Assembly (NCBI RefSeq): GCF_011397115.1
Contig: NZ_AP022822.1
Location: forward strand, 1,037,001 to 1,101,000
Origin: Enterococcus saigonensis
GTDB taxonomy: Bacteria; Bacillota; Bacilli; Lactobacillales; Enterococcaceae
Length of the DNA: 64,000 nt
Direction of reading: 5' to 3'
The position numbers were made by a program, and so were the translations under genes. The notes under the pieces are model-generated. The model made no database searches, had not been told where the DNA came from, and saw nothing but the letters and a program-made list of their open reading frames with translations. Shown here piece after piece: positions 15,347 to 23,604 of the stretch (the first letter of the stretch is position 1; every line of letters starts with the position of its first letter).

Positions 15347-17707
15347 ATGATGAAAATTGGAATTATTGGTTACGATATTTTTGGTACTGGTGGAACGAAA
15401 CGAAGTAATTTGAATCTGATCAATGAGTTTTCTATACACGGTGATGAAATTATTTTTTTTAACTTACTTCCATTTAGTAACAAGCAAGTTAAGAGTATTC
15501 AGAGCGATTTGGAGATGCCTAAAAATATTTCATTTTTTTCATTACAGCAATTTCCCAATGTTATTGCGTGTGATAGCTACATATTGACTCGTGAAAGTAT
15601 GTTTAGTTTTGCACGGTATATTAAATTTATGTGGCCAAGGGCTGTTGTAGTAGGAGAAGTCCATGCACCGCTAGATTTAATTGAACCTGAATTAGATCTT
15701 GGAACGGATGCAATTGATGTTTATCGAGTTGCTACAGAAAACATTAAAAAGCGATTTATGAAACGGCTAAATTTGAATAATGTCGTTTCATTTCCAATTA
15801 GTGGTAGACATATTGATTTTTCTGAAAAAGAAATTCAAAAAAACAACAAATTAATTAACTTTGTAATTTATTCGCGTTTTGATGAACGTCAAAAAGATAT
15901 TAGTTATGCAATAAAGTTAGTTGATTATCTAGTTCACGGGCTAGGAAATAATAAAATAAGATTATTTTTGAATGGAACTGGAAAAGCGGAAGGTTTTTAC
16001 CGGAAATTAATCACTTTTTATAAGTTAACAGATTATGTTTTCATTAATCAAACAATGCCAGATGACTATATCTATCTTTCAACCGCAAGATTTGAAACAT
16101 TAGGATATTCAATCATGGAGGCCTTTGCATCAGGAAAACGAATAGCCTTATATCAAGGGGATGATAATTCTCTAAAGGATATATATAGTGGGTTTAAGTC
16201 TGTATGTTGGTTAAATAAAAATTTACCAGATGATTCACATGCGTTGCTCCAATTTCATAATACAAAAAACCAAAAAGTAAATGAAGATTTTTTACATGAT
16301 CTGTCATTGGCAAAAAAACTCCTAGATACGCAAAATTATGCGTCAGATTATATAACGAAAGTTATCGATTTTCCTTTTTTAAAAAAGGAAAATTATGAGA
16401 TAATTGACTTTAATGAAGCATTGGAACAAGTGAAACAACAAAGTAGTCTCAGACAAAAAAATTTCATAACAAGTTTCTATTTAAAAGTGAAAAACATTCC
16501 ATTAGTGGGTGAGTTTGTTACTAAGCCAGTTTTCAAGGAGTTTGTAAAAAAGAGTTTGCGTTATTTTCGTCCCACGAAACAGAAAGACGATTTAACGCCA
16601 TTAGTTGGGAAACTTAGAGATGATTTTTTCTTTATAGAATCTTTCCATGGTAAGTCTTTCGCAGGTGATCCTAAATATATCGCATTAGAGTTGAAGAAAA
16701 AGTTCCCTGAGGCGTTTATTTATGTTAGCTCAGCTGATGAATTAGTAGACATGGAAATTATGGATTATGGATTTATACCTGTACGTATTGGTAGCCCACA
16801 GTATGTGCACAAGTTTCGTAAATGTGCTTATATTTTTATGAACGGTAATTCTTTGGATAAGTCTGGGAAAGTCAAAGGGCAGAAGTTCATTCAAACATGG
16901 CATGGTTTTCCTTTAAAGAAAATGGTGGCCGATTTAAATAATCTGCAACAACGGCAAGAAGAAAGTCAAGCGTTTTTACCTCGAATGAAAAAATGGGATT
17001 ATCTATTGTCATCTTCAGAGCGAAATTCAGAATTATTAAAAAGTGCTTTTATGTTAAAAGAAAATTATAGCTTAAAGTTACTGGAATATGGCGCCCCAAG
17101 AAATGCATATCTTATTAAGTATAAAGATGACGAAATAGAGCGAAAGCGTATAGTTGCGAAATATTTTAATCGTCCCTATGATGCAAATAAAAAATATATA
17201 TTGTATTGTCCAACATGGAGAAAAGGTAAGCGAAACTCTGTTGCTGATTTGAATTTTAAAAAACTGATTTCATTGTTGCCGCATAATTATGAAGTAATAA
17301 TTAAATTACATCCTCTTGAGTCCAATCTAGTTAATCAATATAGCAATATAGACGAGCGGGTTTATTGTTTTCAAAATGAAACATCTGATATTCAAGAGTT
17401 ATTTTTAATAAGTGATATGTTGATAACAGATTATTCATCAGCAATGTTTGATTATGCTCACCTAAATAGAAAAATTATCGTGTTTCAGGAAGATGGGGGT
17501 GCGTATAATAGACAAATAGGGTGGTATTTTGACATAGAGAACCTAACAGGTATACATCCTAAAGAATATAGTGAAATTTCATTAGCAAGAGAAATATTAA
17601 TGTCAAAAAATTTGAAATTATATAACGAAAAAATTATCGATACCTTTCTTAATCAAGATACAAGCAGTTCGATTAATCAGTTATTCGATGAACTTTTTAG
17701 AAGCTAG
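15347..17707 (+). CDS. Fused glycosyltransferase (GT4-like) and TagF-like glycerophosphotransferase, copy 1
   Basis: A 786-residue two-domain protein. Residues about 1-340 look like a GT-B/GT4 glycosyltransferase: an N-terminal Gly-rich loop (YDIFGTGGTKRSN) and the E-x7-E signature ARFETLGYSIMEAFASG. Residues about 415-780 are a TagF-type CDP-glycerol glycerophosphotransferase: ESFHGKSFAGDPKYIA, TWHGFPLKKM, YCPTWRKGKR, KLHPLE and ITDYSSAMFDYA. One polypeptide could therefore add a sugar and then a glycerol-phosphate (or similar polyol-phosphate), giving an alternating polymer, as in fused capsule polymerases of Pasteurellaceae. The donor sugar is unknown. ATG 15347 or 15350 is the start; the ribosome binding site (GGGGGAAGAG) is distant. 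The gene is 13 bases after tagA. Confidence 0.85.
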   Translation: MMKIGIIGYDIFGTGGTKRSNLNLINEFSIHGDEIIFFNLLPFSNKQVKSIQSDLEMPKNISFFSLQQFPNVIACDSYILTRESMFSFARYIKFMWPRAVVVGEVHAPLDLIEPELDLGTDAIDVYRVATENIKKRFMKRLNLNNVVSFPISGRHIDFSEKEIQKNNKLINFVIYSRFDERQKDISYAIKLVDYLVHGLGNNKIRLFLNGTGKAEGFYRKLITFYKLTDYVFINQTMPDDYIYLSTARFETLGYSIMEAFASGKRIALYQGDDNSLKDIYSGFKSVCWLNKNLPDDSHALLQFHNTKNQKVNEDFLHDLSLAKKLLDTQNYASDYITKVIDFPFLKKENYEIIDFNEALEQVKQQSSLRQKNFITSFYLKVKNIPLVGEFVTKPVFKEFVKKSLRYFRPTKQKDDLTPLVGKLRDDFFFIESFHGKSFAGDPKYIALELKKKFPEAFIYVSSADELVDMEIMDYGFIPVRIGSPQYVHKFRKCAYIFMNGNSLDKSGKVKGQKFIQTWHGFPLKKMVADLNNLQQRQEESQAFLPRMKKWDYLLSSSERNSELLKSAFMLKENYSLKLLEYGAPRNAYLIKYKDDEIERKRIVAKYFNRPYDANKKYILYCPTWRKGKRNSVADLNFKKLISLLPHNYEVIIKLHPLESNLVNQYSNIDERVYCFQNETSDIQELFLISDMLITDYSSAMFDYAHLNRKIIVFQEDGGAYNRQIGWYFDIENLTGIHPKEYSEISLAREILMSKNLKLYNEKIIDTFLNQDTSSSINQLFDELFRS

Positions 17708-17788
17708 AAGTATTGTGGTTGTTTTTGATAGGAAATTTATTAATAGGTGTTGAAGATATTAAATAGGAGGAGTGGCGTTTTTGCCGAT

Positions 17789-20164
17789 ATGAATATGAAA
17801 ATTGGAATAATCGGGTTTAATATTTTTGGTGTAGGTGGGACAAGCCGTAGTAATATCAATTTAATTCAAGAATTACAACAAGAAGATTGTGACATTGTTT
17901 TCTTTAATACAAGCAATTTTTCAGAAGAAGATGTAAGAGACCTCGTTAGTAGAGAAACACTAAAAAAAAATGTTTCTTTCAAAAGACTAAATGATATTTT
18001 ATCGAGCGATGGGATAGATAGTTATATATTGACAAGAGAATCTTTGTTTGTCTTAGCAAGAGCCCTAAAAAGAACATATCCAAATAGTAAGATTATTGGA
18101 GAAGTTCATGCCCCCATTTATAACGTTGAAATAGGCCCAGATTTTGCTGAGGATGCTATTGATATTTATCGTGTTTCAACGGCTAATACAGCTGAATTAT
18201 TAAAACGAAAACTTGGTAAAGACAATGTAATTCCTTTTTCAATTAGTATTCGTCATGTGATTTTTGTAAAGGAAATCAGGAACAAATCTAGTAAGCCAAC
18301 TAACTTTTTCATTTTCTCTCGGTTTGATGAAACTTCTAAGGATATTGCGTATGCTATTTCTTTAATGAGGTATTTGGTAAAAGAAAAAAAGATGATCTCC
18401 TATAAGCTATTTATTAATGGACAAGGCGTAGGAAGAATTCTATATAAAAATCTTATTAATGCCTATGGTTTGAATGATAATGTCTTTATTAATTATGAGC
18501 CCCCAACTGATTATACATATTTGAGTACTTCAAGAGCAGAAACTTTTGGATACTCAATTATGGAAGCGCTGGGACAAGGAATGCCTGCAGTTTTATATCC
18601 CGGAGATGATGGTGTTTTAAAAGAAATCTATGGAAATCTTAAAAGTGTTGCGTGGTTGACAAAAGACGTAAAAAAAGATGCTGAAACAATAATTCAGTTT
18701 ATCGAACAACCATTGTTAAACCAAGACTATCAGTGTGATATGCAATATATCAAAAAAAATTGTATTACGATAAATTACGGACGGGAATATATTGACAAGG
18801 TAATAAAAAGTGATTATACAGTGAAGTTTGATGGTAATGTAGATGCTTCTAAAATTGTAAATGAAATTTATACTTCGCATTTGGGAAATCAGACTTTATG
18901 GGGGAAGATTATTAAAAGAGGAAATAAAAATCGCTATTTTAGAAGAGTTACAAAAAGTAAAAAATTACAAAATTACACCTTAAAAGTTACTAGCCTTTTA
19001 AAAAAATCCAATCCTAATTCTGAAACTTCTATCATACAAGAAAATATACGAAATGATTACATTTTTATTGAATCTTTTCATGGCAAAAATTTTTCGGGTG
19101 ATCCTAAGTATATAGCACTCGCAATAAAAGAGCGTTATCCTAATAAAAAAATATTTGTTAGTTCTACTAACCAATTAGTAGATATGGAAATATATAAATA
19201 TCATTTTATCCCCCTTAGAACGGGGAGTAGTAGATATGTTTCAGTTTTTTGTCAATCTCGTTTAGTGGTGGTAAATGGTAATACTCTTGATAAAGTGGGA
19301 AAACGTGAAGGACAAATAATTTTGCAGACATGGCATGGGTTTCCATTAAAGAAAATGGTAGCTGATCTGGTTGATGAAAAAGAAAAGCAGAAACAATTAA
19401 AAGCTTTTTACCCTCGGATGCTAAAATGGGACTACTTAATAAGTAGCTCATCAAAAAACACTCAATATATTACAAGTGCATTTCAATTAGAAAAAAACCA
19501 AAATTTGAAGATTTTGGAAATTGGTGCTCCAAAGAATACGTATTTATTAGAAAATAATAATAATCTCAGCGAGTTGGAACGTTTGCATTTAAAATATTTT
19601 GGTACTGAAGTAAACGGAAGAAAGTATATTTTGTACTGTCCTACTTGGCGCCAAGAAAAACGTGATGATCTATCTGCTCTTGATTTGAAAAAAATGATCA
19701 GTTTGTTACCGATAAATTATCATTTGATTGTTAAACTGCATCCTAATGAAGCTTATTTACGACGACATTATGCTAATATTGATCCGCGTATTCATTGTTT
19801 TTACAATGACATTACAGATATTCAAGAACTTTATTTGCTTTCTGAAACACTAATTACAGATTATTCTTCCGCTATGTTTGATTTTGCTCATACTAGAAAA
19901 AAAATTATCGTATTACAAGAAGATAAAAAGCAGTATGCACAGAACATCGGTTGGTATTTTGATTTAGAAGACTTGACAGGTTTAATGGGTAGATCTTATA
20001 CAGAAGAAGAACTGGTTAGAGAAATAATTGAACCTGAGATGGACTTTTATAATGAAATTATTAGTGATGTTTTAATGAGTAACGATACAGAAGATTCTAC
20101 AAATGAGTTGATGAAAATTTTATCGAGAGATGTCTTTATGGAGGAGAAAAATGGAAATTGTTAA
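17789..20164 (+). CDS. Fused glycosyltransferase (GT4-like) and TagF-like glycerophosphotransferase, copy 2
   Basis: A 791-residue paralogue of the preceding gene with the same two-domain layout. The N-terminal GT4-like half shows FNIFGVGGTSRSN and RAETFGYSIMEALGQG. The C-terminal TagF-like half shows ESFHGKNFSGDPKYIA, TWHGFPLKKM, YCPTWRQEKR, KLHPNE and ITDYSSAMFDFA. All recognised catalytic blocks are kept in both copies, so both are probably active, perhaps with different sugar donors. The start is uncertain: AGGAGG at 17765-17770 is far from ATG 17789 and ATG 17795 (the latter aligns with copy 1), and an in-frame TTG occurs at 17747. Its end overlaps the next gene by 14 bases. Confidence 0.83.
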   Translation: MNMKIGIIGFNIFGVGGTSRSNINLIQELQQEDCDIVFFNTSNFSEEDVRDLVSRETLKKNVSFKRLNDILSSDGIDSYILTRESLFVLARALKRTYPNSKIIGEVHAPIYNVEIGPDFAEDAIDIYRVSTANTAELLKRKLGKDNVIPFSISIRHVIFVKEIRNKSSKPTNFFIFSRFDETSKDIAYAISLMRYLVKEKKMISYKLFINGQGVGRILYKNLINAYGLNDNVFINYEPPTDYTYLSTSRAETFGYSIMEALGQGMPAVLYPGDDGVLKEIYGNLKSVAWLTKDVKKDAETIIQFIEQPLLNQDYQCDMQYIKKNCITINYGREYIDKVIKSDYTVKFDGNVDASKIVNEIYTSHLGNQTLWGKIIKRGNKNRYFRRVTKSKKLQNYTLKVTSLLKKSNPNSETSIIQENIRNDYIFIESFHGKNFSGDPKYIALAIKERYPNKKIFVSSTNQLVDMEIYKYHFIPLRTGSSRYVSVFCQSRLVVVNGNTLDKVGKREGQIILQTWHGFPLKKMVADLVDEKEKQKQLKAFYPRMLKWDYLISSSSKNTQYITSAFQLEKNQNLKILEIGAPKNTYLLENNNNLSELERLHLKYFGTEVNGRKYILYCPTWRQEKRDDLSALDLKKMISLLPINYHLIVKLHPNEAYLRRHYANIDPRIHCFYNDITDIQELYLLSETLITDYSSAMFDFAHTRKKIIVLQEDKKQYAQNIGWYFDLEDLTGLMGRSYTEEELVREIIEPEMDFYNEIISDVLMSNDTEDSTNELMKILSRDVFMEEKNGNC

Positions 20165-21149
20165 GAGTAATCAGAGCAATCAACTTTTTAATAAAATTTT
20201 TAAGCGTACGAAAATCTATAGGATAGATGATAAAATCGATTTAACTCAGGAAAAGATAGGTATCGAATTAGGTGAATACCATAATTTATTAAAAAGTGCA
20301 ACGCTAAATCAAGATTCTGCTAATTTACTTCGCAAATTAAATGATAATGGCTACATTTTATATTGGTATAAAAATAGAATTAGCTATTTTGTGAAAAATG
20401 ATAAAATGAATACTATTTGGCAACGAAATGACTTATTGCAGCTCGGTAACTTTCTTTTTACGATAAACGAACCAGAAAATTTAGGTGAATCCGAAGATAA
20501 TAGCTTAATTGTTGTCTTTTCCTCATATCCTAACACTCGTGCAGATGCTCTAAGTTCGAAAATCACAAGAAGGGTATTTCCTGACTTTTTTTCTAATATA
20601 GATAGTTACATTATAGGAAGCACTATTGTACTTCGAATTATGGACAGCTGTAGTCTGTATGGAAGTGCGTATATGAATACAAAGACTAATACAGAAATTG
20701 AAACAAATGTTCAAAATATAATTTCTGAAGTTAAAGAAAAATACGGAATACAATCAAACAAAGTAATTTTGACTGGAAGTCATAAGGGAGCTGTAGCTGC
20801 GCTATATCATTCTTATCTCGGTAATTATGTAAGTGTAGTTTGCGATCCTCAGTCAGAATTTGAAACACGAGGAAACGAAGACTTAGCTGCGCTAATTGAC
20901 TTTATGCCTAAAATTGACGTTGAAGAGAAATTTGAGGACTTTAGAAAACAAGAAAACAAAGTAATAGTTAATAGTGCTACACCTTGCATGGATTTGGATG
21001 GAACAGTGAAAAATTTAGTAGATAGCATCATATTGCCATACGAATACAATAATGACGATGGTAATTTTAACTTGAACCTTCGTGTAGGATTAAGCGTGAT
21101 AATGAATCAATGGCTTTTAAAAGATATTTGCATGTCAAATAACGATTGA
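20151..21149 (+). CDS. XcbB/CpsF-like polysaccharide protein, apparently lacking the catalytic Ser
   Basis: A 332-residue protein starting at ATG 20151 behind GGAGGAG, which lies inside the end of the preceding gene. It resembles XcbB/CpsF-type capsule proteins, which have an alpha/beta-hydrolase-like core, and is a paralogue of the protein at 38082-39041. Shared blocks are YILYWYKNRISYFVK, TIWQRNDLLQLG, VVFSSYPNT, STIVLRIMD, GSAYMNT and AALYHSYLG. The nucleophile elbow GGSKGG of the paralogue reads GSHKGA here, so His replaces Ser. The HIHAHPD block near the C-terminus is also missing. It may be a non-catalytic partner of the polymerases. The assignment is moderate. Confidence 0.65.
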   Translation: MEIVKSNQSNQLFNKIFKRTKIYRIDDKIDLTQEKIGIELGEYHNLLKSATLNQDSANLLRKLNDNGYILYWYKNRISYFVKNDKMNTIWQRNDLLQLGNFLFTINEPENLGESEDNSLIVVFSSYPNTRADALSSKITRRVFPDFFSNIDSYIIGSTIVLRIMDSCSLYGSAYMNTKTNTEIETNVQNIISEVKEKYGIQSNKVILTGSHKGAVAALYHSYLGNYVSVVCDPQSEFETRGNEDLAALIDFMPKIDVEEKFEDFRKQENKVIVNSATPCMDLDGTVKNLVDSIILPYEYNNDDGNFNLNLRVGLSVIMNQWLLKDICMSNND

Positions 21150-21196
21150 AGGATAGAATATCATTTTATAATCGATTAATAAAGAGTTAACAGTAT

Positions 21197-21226
21197 TTGA
21201 CAAATGGAAAATGGAACGAGGATAAT
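21197..21226 (+). promoter_or_regulatory. Promoter of the GH25 lysozyme gene
   Basis: A near-consensus promoter: TTGACA (21197-21202), 18-base spacer, GATAAT (21221-21226). The spacer overlaps the 5' arm of the hairpin at 21206-21266. Confidence 0.7.
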
Positions 21227-21266
21227 AAGTATCCAAAGGCGCATATATCCATTTTCCTTGTTTTTT
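21206..21266 (+). terminator. Terminator-like hairpin overlapping the lysozyme promoter
   Basis: GGAAAATGGA (21206-21215) pairs with TCCATTTTCC (21248-21257), followed by TTGTTTTTT; an inner GGATA/TATCC stem lies in the loop. RNA entering from the teichoic acid operon would contain both arms, while RNA started at the local promoter would contain only the second. Confidence 0.55.
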
Positions 21267-21330
21267 GGTGATGTGTGTGAATAAACAAAATTAATTTATT
21301 TTTATTACGGGTATTATAAGGAGTGAAAAT

Positions 21331-23448
21331 ATGAAAAGTAAAAAAATTTTGTGTCTTTTAGCAATAGTTGTGTGTCTTTTCTTTCCAAGTATAGGTTTTG
21401 CTGAAAAGAACGATACGATAAATTCTAATATTTCTATTTCAACAACCAATAACTCTACACAGTATATAGAGCAGGATTCTAAAGAAAATGCAGTAACTCA
21501 ATCCAACGAAAAGACCACTACAACTTCTAGCACGATGGAACAAGAATTTTATGATGAAAATGATAATGGTTCCTCTTCGACTGAAACGTTTGATATGAAA
21601 AACGATACTATATCAACAACCGATAAAGTAAAAAAGAATCAGGTTAAAACAGATGAAAGTTACATAGATAATACGAATTATGGTAAGTCGAGATCAGATT
21701 TATCATCGTCTGCTAATCTTCGTCAAGGTGTTATGAGAAGTTCTATCTATTTGCCGGCAGTAAGCGCTTCAAATCCCAATACGCCACGAAAAGATTTTAT
21801 CGATGTTTCATCTCACAATGGAGCGATAAGCGTAAATGAATATAGGGAAATGATGAAGTATGGAGTGCAAGGGGTAATTGTTAAATTAACAGAAGCAACT
21901 AGCTATCGAAACCCCTACGCTAAAAGTCAAATTTTGAATGCAAAAAAGGCAGGATTAAATGTTTCCGCATATCATTATAGTTGGTTTACAACAAGTGCCA
22001 GTGCAATAAAGGAAGCAGATTATTTTGTTAAATATGCAAAAGAGTTAGGACTAGGTGTAGATACTGTAATGGTAAACGACCTTGAAGAACCCAAAATTGA
22101 GGGAAATAAGTATCATTCCCAGAACTCACTTTCCTTTGAAAAGAGGTTGAAAGAAAACGGGTATTCGAATGTCTGCCATTATTTCGGTGCATCGTGGATT
22201 GACAACGGGAAAATTAATACTGCTTTATTAGGTAAGAGTAAAATTTGGGCGGCTGCTTATTTTTATTCCATTACTACTAGCCACAAATATACTCATCTTG
22301 GTTCTTGGCAATGGTCTCCACGATTATCATTTCCTGGTATAAAAGGTGAATTTGATATTTCTGCTGACTATTCAAAATATTTTACAAAACCTGTAGCATT
22401 AAAAAAAGGAACTAGCGTTATATTGAAAAAAGATGCGAGTTACTTCGTTAGTGGTAATTCCATTAGTGAAACTGATAGAAAAAAAGCTTATATTATAACT
22501 GGTTCAAAAGTTATTACTGGTCAAAATAAAATTATTTATAATTTAAAGGGCTTAACAGAACAAGTATATGGGGAAAATATTCAAGTTCAAACTAGTTCTT
22601 TCCCATATATATCTTTAGGAAAAACTGTTTCAATTAAACCAACTGGTAATTTGGATATTGATGGAAATGTAATTGTAATTGATGATAAGAAGAAAATATA
22701 TACAATTAAAGCTGTCAAAGATATTCCTAAAAAATACGCTAGTATAAGGGCATATCAGCTAAAAGAAAATGGTAAGTGGTACTATGAAGCCGATATTCAA
22801 GAACAAAATAGTAGTTTTAAACAACAACCGAACGGAATGAGTTTTAAAATAAAAAGTTCAGCTAATTTATTTTATGATGGGACCAAAATATCATCTAATG
22901 CCAAAAAAAATATTGGGGTGATAACCAATATGAAGTTAATACCAAAAAAATATAATAGTATTCGTATTTATCAAGATTCCAAAACAAAAAAATATTTATA
23001 TGAATCAGATATAACACCACTATATAGCGAAATTCCTAGGTCTAGTAGTATCGTGATTAAAGCAAATGCCTATTATTATCAAAGCGGAGGCCAGATTCCT
23101 TCTAATTATAAAAATAGTGCATTCGTTGTGACAGATATGAAGAACATTAATCAAAAATACAATAGTGTTCGTGCCTATCGGATTAGAAACACCAATAATT
23201 GGCTGTATGAGAATGATATAATCTATCAGACAAGCGTTTATCCATATATATCGCTAGGATCCAAAGTATACTTAAAACAAAGCGCAAACTTGGATTACTC
23301 TGGTAGAAAAATTGAAAGTAGCGATAGAGGAAAAGTATTTAAGATTGGTTCTGTACGGGATATTCCCAAAAAATATGGTAGTATACGTATTTATCAAGAC
23401 TCGAAAACAAAAAGGTGGTATTATGAAGCGGATATTAATAAAGTATAA
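21331..23448 (+). CDS. Secreted GH25 lysozyme with C-terminal wall-binding repeats
   Basis: A 705-residue exported protein. A signal peptide (about residues 1-25, ending GFA) is followed by a Ser/Thr/Asn-rich low-complexity segment to about residue 145. The GH25 muramidase domain covers about 155-350: FIDVSSHNGAIS gives the first Asp, and VNDLEEP gives the D-x-E catalytic pair. Five tandem units of about 70 residues follow (about 353, 422, 496, 567 and 636 onwards). The last four share the pattern KKYxSIRxYQ...WYYExDI; the first is degenerate. They probably bind wall polymer; the family name was not recognised with certainty. The gene has its own promoter, directly after the teichoic acid operon. 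Confidence 0.88.
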   Translation: MKSKKILCLLAIVVCLFFPSIGFAEKNDTINSNISISTTNNSTQYIEQDSKENAVTQSNEKTTTTSSTMEQEFYDENDNGSSSTETFDMKNDTISTTDKVKKNQVKTDESYIDNTNYGKSRSDLSSSANLRQGVMRSSIYLPAVSASNPNTPRKDFIDVSSHNGAISVNEYREMMKYGVQGVIVKLTEATSYRNPYAKSQILNAKKAGLNVSAYHYSWFTTSASAIKEADYFVKYAKELGLGVDTVMVNDLEEPKIEGNKYHSQNSLSFEKRLKENGYSNVCHYFGASWIDNGKINTALLGKSKIWAAAYFYSITTSHKYTHLGSWQWSPRLSFPGIKGEFDISADYSKYFTKPVALKKGTSVILKKDASYFVSGNSISETDRKKAYIITGSKVITGQNKIIYNLKGLTEQVYGENIQVQTSSFPYISLGKTVSIKPTGNLDIDGNVIVIDDKKKIYTIKAVKDIPKKYASIRAYQLKENGKWYYEADIQEQNSSFKQQPNGMSFKIKSSANLFYDGTKISSNAKKNIGVITNMKLIPKKYNSIRIYQDSKTKKYLYESDITPLYSEIPRSSSIVIKANAYYYQSGGQIPSNYKNSAFVVTDMKNINQKYNSVRAYRIRNTNNWLYENDIIYQTSVYPYISLGSKVYLKQSANLDYSGRKIESSDRGKVFKIGSVRDIPKKYGSIRIYQDSKTKRWYYEADINKV
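22387..23445 (+). repeat. Five tandem 70-residue wall-binding repeats in the GH25 protein
   Basis: Coding repeats start near codons for residues 353, 422, 496, 567 and 636. Repeats 2 and 5 both begin with PYISLG; repeats 3 and 5 share SIRIYQDSKTK. Conservation is at protein level more than DNA level, suggesting old duplications with some recent exchange. Confidence 0.75.
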
Positions 23449-23604
23449 ATAAAAACGTATTAAAGATGATTAAGGTGTCTATAATTACACCGATAAGAAA
23501 CAAAAAATCAAATATAGGAAATCTGTTAAAATTATAATTTCACATCCATCTCTTTTCGTGTATAATGGTACAAGCTAGTATCATGAAAGTAAGGAGGAGT
23601 TGTT

